DNA of 64,000 nt from Trichopria drosophilae (lineage: Eukaryota; Arthropoda; Insecta; Hymenoptera; Diapriidae). Positions within the stretch are counted from its first letter, which is position 1; every line of letters begins with the position of its first letter. A program made the position numbers and the translations under genes. This document shows, in pieces, positions 27,151-38,545 of the stretch. The stretch lies in contig CM059582.1 of assembly GCA_030407085.1 (NCBI GenBank), positions 161,192,001-161,256,000 on the forward strand. Direction: 5' to 3'. Below the pieces are notes generated by a model. The model was not told where the DNA came from. It searched no databases and worked only from the letters and a program-made list of their open reading frames with translations.

Positions 27151-27362
27151 CTATGTAAGAAAGGCGCAATTACTGATCTTCGATCAGTGCAAACTTTGTC
27201 CCGTGAGCGAATAGAGGTGACAATCACACTCGGTGAAGATCTACATTTTGCCCGTATTGCATACGATATCTTTTAATACGACAGACGTGGGGCTCGATAA
27301 TTTGTGCCCGAAGATTTCGCCGTAGGGTGCAAAATCGAGTTCTACTCCAGTATTGTTAAAAA
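27151..27362 (+). repeat. Unclassified conserved repeat, copy 1 (partner at 58500-58705, inverted)
   Basis: About 210 bp that is GC-richer than its surroundings and matches the reverse complement of 58500-58705 at roughly three quarters of positions. Shared words include GGCGCAATTAC, GATCTTCGAT, GGTGACAATCACACTC, GTGGGGCTCGATAATTT and TTCTACTCC. CTGATCTTCGATCAG forms a small hairpin. No terminal inverted repeats, target duplications, tRNA boxes or known snRNA motifs are recognised. Confidence 0.65.
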
Positions 27363-30300
27363 AATATTTTTAAAGTTCAAACAATTTCAAAATCAATAAA
27401 GACTATTACAAAAAATAATTTTTTTCAACTTGACAAATAAGGATCCCCCTTATATGCAAAAAGTAATGCCGAAAAATGACAGATATTTTTGCGTTTTCCT
27501 GACAACACTAAAAATGAGTAAATTGCTGATAATTTGGCGAGTTTAGTAATTTTCCGGTGTGTTTGTTTCATATTAATCTTACCATTAATAAGTCATATCG
27601 GTTAACCTTTTTTCTAGATTTCTTTACTATACATTGATCCTAGTGGAACATGAGAATAAGAACATTAGAGAATAAGGGGCTGTGTAATCAAGTATAATAT
27701 ATACATTCGAAATGTAGTCGACTCCAATCGACCTTCTATTTCTGTAAGCTTTCTTTTGATTTTTTTAATTTTAGAGTGTCAAAATAGTTGCTTTTTGTCA
27801 TTTTTTATGAACCGATAAGTAGAATATGTGATTACATTAACTAATTAAGTTACTCAAATGTCTTTTTACAACTAATTCAGGGGGATATCTTATACATATA
27901 CATAATTACACACAAATACACCCGCCAGAATGTTTGGATGTATTAGTTTTGCATATACTCTCATTCTCTTGTCAAGAACTACCAGTTTTAATATTATACA
28001 GTAAAGAATTGTATGAGACATGTGCTCTATAGTTACTTTAAATTAAATTATGTACACCCTTGCGGAAATGAGGTGAACTGAATTTTAGTGATGATGTTAA
28101 ACAAAGTTGTCAATGTATTTCTTCCTAAATTAACACTAAGATACCGATAAAATATGATGGTGTGGTTGCAAAATTCATAGATAATCGAGTTAGCAATGTA
28201 AATATTTCTTTCTTAATTTGATAGTAAAATAAATAGGATTTAATTAGGGTAAATGATTACCGTCTTCTAAATTTGATTTGATACAGTCTAAGTTCTTCTT
28301 GAGAAAGATCAAGCAAGATTAAGCATGATCATCATTCTTTGACAAGTCTTTGAATGTGATGATGCCTAGATTATGTATTTTGTTTTTGATTGAACTGTGG
28401 ACAATTATGGGAGATATACAGCGATTATTCCCATTTCTGAGTTGCTGATTGCTGCTTAGGGATAACTGCTTCTGTGTTTAAAGCTTAAAGTATGGAATTG
28501 AAAATCAACATCGGATGCCAAATTAAGCATATGAATGATAATAGTATTGAGGGGATTAACGTCTTTAACAAATTACTGGAAAGCAGAATAAATACAATAG
28601 TTGACAGCGTGTAAATAAAGCGAATTATAGGACATCGTCCTTCCCCTTATCTTCAATAAGATTTTACTAATGTCTATCACCAATTCATGAATGCATCATT
28701 AATTTTTGTTATTTTGGATACAAATAATAACATTCTCAACTGTTTCTAAAAAAATAAACAAACACATTTTTCCGCTGATCATTAGCGTAAATTTGTGATC
28801 TCTGTTATAAAAAGAATTTATGAGATCGGATTTGAACGATGTTTCCGTATATTAAATTGGTTGAAAACATAATAGCAAGAAAGTTTTATATAAACGAGAC
28901 ATAAGACGAAAGCAATGAAGGAATTTGCGGTATATGTAGTATAAATACCAATAACATCCCTTTAATTATTCCTAACTTTACTATACATCCATGATATACA
29001 AAACAGCTGTTTTATCGAAATCGATCCATAAAAGACGCTGTTTCCGCAATTCAGAATTCAATAATAAAGAATATTTTCCGAAAAGATCAAATCATTGATA
29101 ACAGACGCAAAATAATAAAAATTATAATATAATTATATTAGATAAGGAGCAATGATAGGATGGCAGAGTGAAGTACATACAATTAATAATATTATATTTT
29201 CTATATGTACGAATTTTGTAACCATGATATTCTCTCCGAGTAATCCGTTCAATACTAAGATTCACAAAAGTTTCAAGAACTATTGAATTCGAGTAATATT
29301 TAAAGATTGATTATTATTGTTTTGATTTTCTTTTTAAATCATTACTTTTCGAGAACGGCGAATAAAATATTTGTTTCATCTAACGGAAATATTAAAATAT
29401 TTCAAAGAAAGCGACAAAATACAAATTCATACCAAAATAAGATGAAGCCATCTTCACTATATATTGACAAACAATCATTAATATATGCAACTATTTAATT
29501 CGGATCTCCAACTCGCGATGATTGCACAAATTATTACCATGCTTTAGTTACATGTTAGCCCTTCACTTGTGATGGCATATATATACATTACATGAGTCAG
29601 CATCGTGACATAAGAGACGAGTTCACGCATTAACACTGACAATCTGAAGAAGAAATTTATAAAATGAATCATTCGCAAGAATGAATGATCTGAGGAACGT
29701 AAGGAATTAATTTCACGCTGTTCTGCGAAAGAATGTACAAAAATTTATTTTTAAAGATAATGTCGTCAACAGTCGTTTATTTTTACACGTTATTCAAAAC
29801 ACCACTGAAAATCTTCGTACATTTTGTATGAATCCATTACTAATCTAGTTTCTGAGGTATTTGTTTAATATAAATGTTATTATTAATTTCACAGCACTTT
29901 CAGGATCAACTTCATAATTTATTTTATTATTTTACCACTCGCTTTAAATTTTAGCAGCCCATCATCGTTTTTTACATTTTTTAACATCAATATAGTATCT
30001 ATTGTACTAAAAGTATACCTCAACTACATTTATATCTTCTTTATGGATAGCTATTAAATCTATTGTTACCTGCTGCATCAATCAATGTCGTAGATAATTT
30101 TTTCTTATTGCTGGAATTATTTACTTACGCCGTTTCATAGTTATAATGACATTATTATCCTTGAATGCAGAAAAGTAGTAAAATCAACATTTATTTTTGA
30201 ATTGAAAGACTTGTTGTCTCAACTCTATATTTATTCAAGAAAAATGTCAACATATGTAATCATTTTTAAAAGTAACGAACTCGACAAAAGTAAAGAACTC

Positions 30301-30437
30301 TTTAGAAGTAAAAAACTTAACCCCTTGTGTTATAGTGGTCCTTACATACAAGGTCGACCTTTGTTGTTTTTTTCATCTTAAAAATCAATTTGTGATTCCG
30401 CGTACTTCGTTCCTCGATTTCTATATGCCTAAGGTGT
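27363..30437. other. AT-rich DNA; isolated TTAA-CCCC terminus near 30317
   Basis: No gene is seen. TTAACCCCTTGTG at 30317-30329 resembles a piggyBac-type left end, but no partner was found, so it is not called separately. Confidence 0.4.
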
Positions 30438-30599
30438 TTAACCACTTCAGTGGTAGCTGTTTAAAAAAAAAAGTGCCAGAAGTGGTACAGCCCTGTACTT
30501 AAGATATCGAAAAATGGTGAAACACGGGTTCCATTTTTTCCTAAAATATATCATTTAACATTTAATTAATCATTTAAAAAATCAAGTAATATTTCACAT

Positions 30600-31480
30600 T
30601 TATGTCGGCCATCTTGGATCCACCATTTTGAATTTACAAAATCTGACTTCAAATTCGTAATGAGCGACCCCGAAAACCCCCGAGTAACAATTTTCAGCTG
30701 CTTTCCGTATAAAGAAAAATGTGCGCCGCACATTTTAATAAATTTAGCAAATTTACAGCCGCCATATTGGATCCGCCATTTTGAATTTTCCCATTTTGAT
30801 GACAGATTCGGATTCAGCGACCCAAAATATCTTGGTATACGAAGTTTCATGCAAATTCATTAAGAATTGTAAAAGTTATCGCAAAATGTACACATATGAT
30901 CCATTACCACGTTTGTCAATAATTTTTTTTGTACATATATGATCCATTACCATTGAAGTGGTTAAGTAATACATAAACACCAATTTGAAACATTTTTCAA
31001 TAACATTAATTAATTGTAAACAATGATATACCCAACAAAATACCGCCTTTTCAAAATAAATCTTTTGTGTAGGAATTCCCCCTGTAGACACATGTATCGG
31101 AATGTATGCATTTTTCATGTCACTGATCACCAATACAAAGCCATAATTTTGATATTTAAAATGGGGGATACATAAAATTAAAATATACATCGAATTAGAC
31201 AAAACTCTCTATCTAAGGGTTTTTGAGGTCTCTGATAACGAATCCAATATATATTGATTCCTCCATTTGAATTTCAAAATTCTGACGATCTCAAAATCCC
31301 CCAAATGCTGATTTTCCTCTAATTCGATGGAAATTTAAAATTTTTATCCGTCATATTGAATTCGCCATTTTGAATGTCAAAATTCTGACTACGGATTCGT
31401 AATCGGCGACCTCGAAACCCCCGACACACACAGTTTGGTCTATTTCGATGGAGATTTAAAATTTTTTATCCACTTATTAG
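30600..31480. repeat. Cluster of 'CCATTTTGAA' repeat units inside element A
   Basis: GGATCCACCATTTTGAATTT, GGATCCGCCATTTTGAATTT and TTCGCCATTTTGAATGTC recur at about 30614, 30770 and 31360, each followed within about 50 bases by a GA(C/T)CTCGAAA or GACCCCGAAAA word. The same unit recurs in both orientations across 30-47 kb and near 53.6 kb. Confidence 0.75.
30888..30956. repeat. Tandem duplication, about 44-bp period
   Basis: GTACACATATGATCCATTAC and GTACATATATGATCCATTAC lie about 44 bp apart in direct orientation, ending just before the alternative right terminus of element A. Confidence 0.8.
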
Positions 31481-32389
31481 ATCCGCTATGATTTTTATGT
31501 TATTTACCTTTGGAGACCTTGAAAATCAATATAATTAGTGAATTTCTCGAGTGTATGTTTGAAAAATTCCAATAATTAGGGCAATTCAGTCATCATATAA
31601 TCATTGGTATTTATATTGAAATGAATGGTACTTGTCAAAAGCTTAAAGTTTTTCATCATGTTTTCGTTTCTTTTTCAGTCACCTTTTTTTTATTATAGCT
31701 TTTCTTACATTTATAGCTGTATGTTTTTTGGGTAGCATGTCTTTATTTCAGGGACAAATGATCACACGAGAAAATATGACGGACATCTGATCACACATCA
31801 AATTATCAAATTGATAAAATGTCACAACAACAAAATATCACACATACCCTTTGAAGCATGGTGTAGCATATATGTTACACCTTTTTGTAATTCATTATTT
31901 ACATATTTAAGGCAATTATTAATTCATTTTGCTGCAATTTTTGTTTCCTTACTTCAAGAACATGTTAGGAAATGTAAATAAATCAATATTTTTAATTAAT
32001 TATCATGTTTTATTGCTTAAAAAAATTAAACAAAGTTTAAAAATGTTGGATTTTTTACTGAAAATATATGTGTAGAAGAAAACATCACTTAAACATGACG
32101 GGACTGGGTACTCGGAGATTTTTGGGGTCGATGATTACGAATCTGATCTCAGATTTTCAAAATTCAAAGTGGCGTATCCAAGATGGCAGACGAATTTTTA
32201 AAAATTCATCGGATTTGCTTGAAACTCGTTAGTTGGTGTTTTTAGGGTCGCTCATTACGAATCCGATCTCAGATTTTAAAAATTCTAAATGATGTATCCG
32301 AGATGGCAAATATAATGTGCAAAAGGAATTTTGACTATACCTTGGCGGACTGAATTTTGAATATTTCATAAAATGAAAAAATGATGTGA

Positions 32390-32625
32390 CTAACCTCCGT
32401 CGTTAGCTGGTTAATTATAACGACCCCAGAGTGCATCACAAGGAGGTGGTGGGAGGTTTTTGCACTCCATCTTTTGCTTTTTTATTTTATTTTTTTATAT
32501 TTATGTTGTTTTTTTGTTGTTTTTTGTAACTATTTTATTTGTTTTGCTATGTATTTTGATATTAGATTATGATTTTTAAGTTTGAAACATATAAACTAAA
32601 CAAACTAAACTAACTAAAAACATAT
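32390..32625 (+). mobile_element. Probable LINE 3' end nested in element A
   Basis: A GC-richer block (ACCTCCGTCGTTAGC... CACAAGGAGGTGGTGGGAGG) is followed by a long T-rich stretch and then an imperfect AACTAA-type tail (ATAAACTAAACAAACTAAAC at about 32590). This layout of 3' UTR, T-rich segment and short-unit tail is common for insect non-LTR elements. No coding is left. Confidence 0.4.
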
Positions 32626-32953
32626 AAAGTGTATATTTTAAATATAACCGCTATTTTGAATCTATAACCAATGCACACTTCAAATACATTTGATACCATG
32701 TTCAGATGAACACAATTCTTGTGAAAAGAGATGTTTCAATATTGCTTTATTTCGTCCGCCAGATTGGATCGACCATTTTGAATTTTTAAATTCTGAGATC
32801 ATACTGGGAGGGAGGAGGCGAGTTTTGTAAGTCGAATGATATGTTTTATGAAAAAATTGAACTCATGTTTCACAGTTTCTCGATATCTTAAAAACTGGCA
32901 AGTACCAGTCTTGGCGCTTTTTATTTGAAAACGGCTACCAGTGAAGTGGTTAA

Positions 32954-33970
32954 CCCATTAACGCCCAAAGGACACTTTTTCTTCCTTCTATTTCAATCGA
33001 GTATTTTGTATCAAAATGGAAATTAACAAAAATTAAGAGATACATATCCTACACAGAGAGAAAAAAAGTGTTAATGGAACTACGAAAAAATAGTAGAATC
33101 AATTTTAACCTTAGTAGTAGCATTAACTATATGTAAGGTTAGAATTGATATTTGAGGTTATGTATGAACGATTTAACAATCGGAAAATAGTAAATGGAAC
33201 AATTTTATTGCACCGTTTACCATGGAAATAGTTAATGCAACAACTTTTTGGCTTTACACGTTTTACTATTACAAAAAGGTTTCGTTAACTATTTCCTTTC
33301 TCTCTGTGTACTGTTTTCGAGGTCGCTCTAACAGATTCCGAAGTCAAAATTGAGTTTTGGCCATTAGGAAATCCAATATGGCGCCGAATTTGAAAAAAAT
33401 GTCAAAAAAATTGGGAAATATTTATTCTTACCAATTTTTTCGAGCCCTTAGAATATCGGGATTCTATTGAAACTCTGAATAAAGGTGAATAAAATACTTC
33501 AATTTTCAGGAAAAATTTTACTTTTATACACTTCATCATTCTAACGATCTCAAAATGGCCGCAGCAATGAAAATTTCTTTGAAATTTTCTGGAAGTTCTA
33601 ATTCAAAAACAACGATCTTTTTTAATACAATGGTAAGAATGAAAAGTTCTCACAATTCATCAAGAAATATCACGGAATTTTTTTAGATTTATTTAAATTT
33701 ATTCAGAGTTTCGATAGAATCCTAATATTCCAAGGGCTCGAAAAAAAATTGGTAAGAATAAATAATTCCCAATTTTTTTGACATTTTGTTCAAATTCGGC
33801 GCCATATTGGAATTCCTAAAGGCCGAAACTCAATTTTGACCTCGGAATCTTGAAGAGGAACCTCGAAAATGGTAGGATATGTACCTTTCAATTTTTGTTA
33901 ACTTGTATTTTGATACGAAATACTGGACTGAAATTGACGCAAGAAGAAGTGGCCGTTGGGCGTTAATGGG
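32954..33970. mobile_element. TTAA-flanked palindromic piggyBac-like MITE B
   Basis: TTAA flanks at 32950-32953 and 33971-33974. The left end CCCATTAACGCCCAA matches the reversed right end exactly over 15 bp. The arms are homologous along nearly the whole length (shared GAAATTAACAAAAATT, TCCAATATGGCGCCGAATTT, CAATTTTTTCGAGCCCTT), with a centre near 33560. Without the nested MITE it is about 760 bp. Related to element C at 51645 and to the single end at 35166. Confidence 0.88.
33052..33308. mobile_element. 257-bp TA-flanked MITE nested in element B
   Basis: Termini CACAGAGAGAAAA and CTTTCTCTCTGTG are flanked by TA at 33050-33051 and 33309-33310. The uninterrupted opposite arm of element B reads ATATCCTACCATTTTCGAGG where this arm reads ATATCCTA, then the MITE, then TACTGTTTTCGAGG. 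This shows directly that the insertion duplicated TA, as Tc1/mariner-type transposition does. Internally TCAATTTTAACCTTA is mirrored by TAAGGTTAGAATTGA. Confidence 0.9.
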
Positions 33971-34081
33971 TTAAATAAATAAATAAAAATGTAGCTTTTT
34001 GTAATTCATAGTAATCTTTAAATAGTAATGGGAGAATTATAGTTGGAATGAAAACATGCGGTATTGAAGTATAGAATGAAG

Positions 34082-34452
34082 TGTCGCGCGGGAGATTTAT
34101 GCCTCCCAAGAATTAATAATGGGCGCGTAGGCGTAGCCCGTGCAATTATAACCTAGGTCAAGTGCTACAGGAAGTTTGAGCGGGATTTCGCGAACGCGTG
34201 CACGTTCGTAGCAGGATGTGGCTGGCGAAGCGGCTCGTGGCTGCGCAATTTGAATCGTGCATATTATGTGCCTGACGGAGAGGGAGGAAGATCGGCAGAT
34301 CTAGCGGCGGTGCTGCCGAAATGTCACCCGAAGGCGATTATATAAAATAAACTTCATTCGTGTCACGGTCGTGTATTTTCGTGATAAACATATTCGCTAG
34401 CGTCCTCATTGAGGTAATTTATCTGTGTCGCCCGCCTAGCTAGCGCGGCCCA
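34082..34452 (+). mobile_element. GC-rich island, candidate solo LTR (or a promoter)
   Basis: A sharply GC-richer 370-bp block begins TGTCGCGCGGGAG and ends TAGCGCGGCCCA, so it has TG...CA ends. It contains a TATA-box-like ATTATATAAAATAAAC near 34340 with plausible transcription start distance inside the block, as LTRs do. I find no matching 4-6 bp target duplication (GAAG left, TCAA right), no second LTR and no gag-pol. A host promoter or CpG-rich exon cannot be excluded. Confidence 0.4.
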
Positions 34453-35161
34453 TCAACGACGATGCCTGGAAATTTCGAGTTATGTAAATCTTCATTTTCG
34501 CAAAAACACACAAAAAGTCCGGCAATGTCCAGCAAAAAGTTTTCGCCCATTATCGAAAACTATAAAAAAAGTGTCTTTTATCAGGTACAATCCCGTGTCT
34601 TTTAAAACGATTTCTTATACCCCATCACATAAATATTGTAATTGCAATCCTATATGTTTTCCAGAAAAATCTTCGTCTTTTCGCATTTATTTATTATCGA
34701 GTAAAAGATATTCCATTAAATTCTCATGTTTCAAAAGAATATTTTATTATGTCCAAAAGAATACGTATTTTAGCATTTTAGACGTTAACATAATAAAAGA
34801 AAAAATAACCCTCTTCTAACCTATAAACACCCGATTCATAAGTTCAGTCAACATCCGATAACTTTTCGTAATTGTTATAAAATTATTGAAATTATTTCGG
34901 TAGATACGGTGTACATTCATTTTCGGCACTTCAATTTGGATCAAACTACCCCCAATTTTTAATTTACACTTTATGTTTGATTAATTCTGCTGGTAATGAA
35001 GAATATTGCGATTTTCAAATATTCTTATGATGTGTATCAAAAGGAGACATTGAAATGGTGAATTTTTTGTATATAAAAGTTTGTATTGGTTCCTAGCTTT
35101 ATTTATTACATAATATTTTATACATTTGCAAGATTATAACCTATAAGAAACTATAGTATTT
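34453..35161. other. AT-rich DNA, nothing recognised
   Basis: An 82-codon frame at 34571-34819 has no family resemblance and low-complexity composition. Confidence 0.4.
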
Positions 35162-35230
35162 TTAACCCCTTAACGCCTGAATAACACAAAACTGAACCGC
35201 AAATTTGGGCTCTCAAATTTTAATCAAATC
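35162..35230 (+). mobile_element. Single left end of the CCC.TTAACGCC piggyBac-like family
   Basis: TTAA at 35162-35165 is followed by CCCCTTAACGCCTGAATAAC, closely matching the ends of elements B and C. No matching right terminus (GGCGTTAAGGGG-TTAA) was found downstream, so this is probably a truncated copy of uncertain length. Confidence 0.55.
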
Positions 35231-35644
35231 GCGGTTAATTTTTTACGCCACTGCATGTTCTTTATGTTTTTGGGTGTGCTCTACGCACTGAAACCATTAA
35301 AAAATGTTATCTTGTACTTTTTTTTGCAAATTTGCGAAAAAAATCGTGATTTTTATACGATTTTTTTAGAAAATGGCCGATTCTAACCAGGAAAATGGTT
35401 TCTTTATGCAACAAATGGCTACAAACGTGTTATTAATACTTGTACTTAAAAATGTGAGTGTAATTTACTCTAAAAAATTTGTTGCTGCAAATACGAGCCT
35501 CTCAAAGTCGATAACATCGGTAATTTACGTGTTCTACTCATATTGATAGAATGGTTTACTTTATTTTTCTCCTTTGATTTCCTATAACTTGCTAAATCAT
35601 ATATTAAAGGATTTTGGAACATTCTGATTATGAATATTATGCAA

Positions 35645-36690
35645 CATTTAAAAAATTCAAAATGGCGGATTTTTTTTACATGGTTTATCATTTTCGGCTG
35701 AAAATATTCACTGAGGGGTTTTCGTGTTCTGTGGTTACGAATGTGATATCAGAATTGGAAAATTCAAAATGACGGATAAAATATGACGGAATTTTTTTTA
35801 ACTACGTTCGGCTGAAAATGTCCACTCGGGATTTTTTAGAAACATTTTATGCAGATTCTTTTGAGAACGAATTATCATCGACGGAAATGGATAAAATAAA
35901 ATTGGCATACTCTTCAGTCGAACTATTTGAATATTTCTTTTGTAAAGAAATTAAACAGTACATTATCGATGCTACCAAAGAAAACGTTTTCGACTTGAAA
36001 TAGAATGATTTTGATCGGAATATATGCTGTGAACCAAAAAAAAATATTCTCCCACAGGATCTACCTCTTTCTGGTGAGAATCGTGCAACATTGGATACAA
36101 TGGCCAAGACGATAAGAATGTAAATAGATCATATAGATACATGAAGAAAATTCGAAACATAAGGAATCACAGTACTTTTTATGGAAGTTCCATTCTGTGG
36201 TCGTTTTGACAGTATTTAAATCTACAATACCAAACTTCAAAAATTGATTACGGAATATCAGCAATTCTAAATAATTTCACATTTGATTCATTTTGAATTG
36301 CCAAAATATAATACCGGATTCTTCAGAATCCGAAATTTACTTTTTCTTACTAATATTCTCTTCAGAATTGGAATGTTTTCCTTCACGAAAAATATTGATA
36401 GCCACGTTCAATTTTACACCTCTAACGTCATATTCTTTTAGACCACAAAATCCCCCGAGTGGTAATTTTCAGCTGAAAGTAAAAAATGCCGCAAAATTGG
36501 ATCCGCCAGTTTGAATTTTGCAATTCTGATATCACATTCATAATCAGAGACCCCGAAAACCCGCAAGTGAACATTTTCAACCGAAAATAGTAAAATATGT
36601 AAAAAAATTCCGCCATATTGAATCTGCCATTTTGAACTTACCAATTTTGATGTTACATTCATAATCAGAGACCCCGAAACTGTACTTTTG
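35645..36690. repeat. Large inverted repeat built of 'CCATTTTGAA' units
   Basis: 35645-35830 in reverse complement aligns with 36438-36640. Shared words in order include CCCGAGTGG, ATTTTCAGC, TTTGAATTTT.CAATTCTG, GATATCACATTC, CGAAAACCC and ATGTAAAAAAA. Each arm holds two tandem units with a period near 130 bp; the spacer (35831-36437) is AT-rich and unrelated. Many short open frames on both strands come from this repeat and are not genes. Confidence 0.75.
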
Positions 36691-37464
36691 AATCCGTAAT
36701 GTTGAATACGGATGCATTCAATGTTTCGTTTTTAAATAGGAAACTTTTTTTGGATTGAAATGAATAGACTTGGATAGTTTTGAATCCATAATGTTGAATA
36801 CGGATGTATTTAAGATTTAATTTTTAAAAAGAAAACTTTTTTTGGATTAATATGAATTCAGAAAGTCACCTTTTTATTCGTATGAACGAATAGAATTGAA
36901 TTTACGTATTAAAATGGATTCACCGTTGATCAAAGTATGGATTCAGAATTTAATAATTGAATCCAATTCTATACAACTCTACCCAAATTCGATTGCTGGG
37001 ATGTAAAGCTTTTGGTTAAAACCGAGCATTTGATAAGATTCGGAAAGAAATTTATTCATTAAACCAATACATTTGTATCCATCGGCAATAATATTTTCGG
37101 AACGAAAACAGGACGAATTTATTCATAATTCCTTTCCATTTCTATCAACTTTTCTAGACAGTGTTATGAATCAGGTGTTTATAGGTTACATTATTTTTTT
37201 TCTTTTATTATTTTAACGGGTGGAATTGCCTTTTTACACAATTAAACAATATTATTCTCAAGTTTTGATAGCGCTGCAGGTCGTCTTCCTTGATGGCGCT
37301 ACACCTTACATTTGAAAAGCATGCAGAAACCTATACGTTAAAGTACAGTAGCGGTCGCGAGTCGATATCCGCCGGACAAACAATATTTTCGAAACGTAAA
37401 CAAACAATGTGGCTCGCCTTACCAACAGCGTGCTGCTGCTTGAAAACCAAATCGAAAAAATGTC
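36691..37464. other. AT-rich DNA with a decayed direct duplication
   Basis: TTTTGAATCCGTAATGTTGA and TTTTGAATCCATAATGTTGA (about 36687 and 36779) head two diverged tandem segments of about 90 bp. The rest to 37464 is unrecognised, including GC-richer DNA at 37275-37440. Confidence 0.5.
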
Positions 37465-37537
37465 ACCGGACAGGAATCGAACTCGCGAACTATACGAGTT
37501 CGTAGTCCTGTGCGTTAACGCATGATCTACAAAGCCG
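37465..37537 (-). repeat. tRNA-like sequence, pseudogene or SINE head
   Basis: Read on the minus strand, a 73-base unit starts GGCTTTGTAGATCATGCG (A-box-like), has CTACGAA where an anticodon loop would be (ACG, an Arg type), and ends with AGTTCGATTCCTGTCC (B-box-like). Length and box spacing fit a tRNA. The anticodon and T stems do not pair properly and the acceptor ends do not match, so it is not a functional tRNA. A tRNA-derived SINE with its body at lower coordinates is the likely explanation. Confidence 0.4.
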
Positions 37538-37622
37538 ATATATATTATTTTTAAGTATAACTTGTTCATGAACTGAATTATAGCAGGTAATCATTTTTCT
37601 TATATCCAAGAATGACCGTGTT

Positions 37623-37760
37623 TATACTGGTAAAAATATGTCTTTTAACTGTTAAAAGGTATATTTATACCGACCACGAGATGTTTTAAAAATCTTTGTC
37701 TTTTAACCTTTAAAAGAAAAATGTTTGTCCCTATATGTAAAAGACACTTTTCTCAGGATA
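37623..37760. mobile_element. MITE with TAT.CTG...TGTCTTTTA terminal inverted repeats
   Basis: The left end TATACTGGTAAAAATATGTC and the reversed right end TATCCTGAGAAAAGTGTC match over about 25 bp, continuing into CTTTTA. Internal CTTTTAACTGTTAAAAG and CTTTTAACCTTTAAAAG are near-palindromes. About 138 bp, non-coding. Confidence 0.6.
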
Positions 37761-38389
37761 AAAAAAGATTGTAGAGCATATGTCATGTTTTAAGATGAAG
37801 GTAGTCAAAGCGATATATAAATATATAGAAATAATTCACCAACAGGGGCAGTCATTGATTAAAAGATGAAACAGTCCTATGGTTGTCTGCAAAGTAATAC
37901 AGACATAAATTAGTTGTTAGAAAATACATTTAAGAAAACATTAAATAAAAGAAATTATTGAAGTTATGATATTTTTACTTTTTACGTAATATTAATATAA
38001 CAAATTAATTAATACGTTGATTCTTAACGGTTTGCGGGGGGTCAACTTATAGTCCAATATTGTCTGAAATGCGCTCTGAAAACAAATGTTTATTTTACTC
38101 TCCCTTTTGGAATACTTTATGAGAATTATCATTTTTTTTCATTATGATTGTCACTAATATACAGTGAATCTTTCATTATTCTTTTACTGTTTGCTTGTTG
38201 TTTTCTAATACCCATACTTCTAAAAACTCAAAACCAAACGTTTCTATGATTATTGTCACGCCATAAGATTAACTTTTGCGCACAACAAAAATCATTTCTG
38301 CAAAAATGAGAACAGTACATTAATATTCGCGAGTAAAGTATGGTACTTTGCGCTTGTGTGATACCGGTTCATCCACTTTCTAAATTCCT
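37761..38389. other. AT-rich DNA, nothing recognised
   Basis: No repeats or coding seen. Confidence 0.4.
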
Positions 38390-38545
38390 TAGACTGAAAA
38401 GTCACTATAATGGAGTGAATGTTCACTCTAAGCGACAATGAAAAGATAGCAACTCTGATTGGAGTGAATATTGAATTTTGCAAAGAGTTATATATTCTTT
38501 CAATTCTTTCTAAGAGTGAATACATCATTCTAATGAGAGAGTGGG
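38390..38545. mobile_element. Diverged copy of the GAGTGAA element family
   Basis: AGTCACTATAATGGAGTGAA, TTCACTCTAAG, GGAGTGAATATTGAA and TTTCTAAGAGTGAATAC recur within 155 bp, in the style of the subterminal regions of 16511-17570. The ends are unclear. Confidence 0.45.

Larger units (their letters stand above)
30442..32949. mobile_element. TTAA-flanked (piggyBac-like) element A, 2.5 kb, non-autonomous
   Basis: TTAA lies at 30438-30441 and 32950-32953. The left end CCACTTCAGTGGTAGC and the reversed right end CCACTTCACTGGTAGC open inverted arms of about 115 bp. The arms also share GATATCGA, GTGAAACA and a TATATCA/CATATCA end. TTAA duplication is the hallmark of piggyBac transposases, none of which is encoded here. 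The interior is a mosaic: several 'CCATTTTGAA' units, a GATCACA-word segment at 31751-31835 and a LINE-like tail. A near-copy of the right end, CATTGAAGTGG followed by TTAA at 30962-30965, could mark a shorter 520-bp form. Confidence 0.75.

Noticed and set aside
37465..37537. Functional tRNA-Arg
   Set aside because: A- and B-box-like words and an ACG triplet are present, but the anticodon, T and acceptor stems do not pair.
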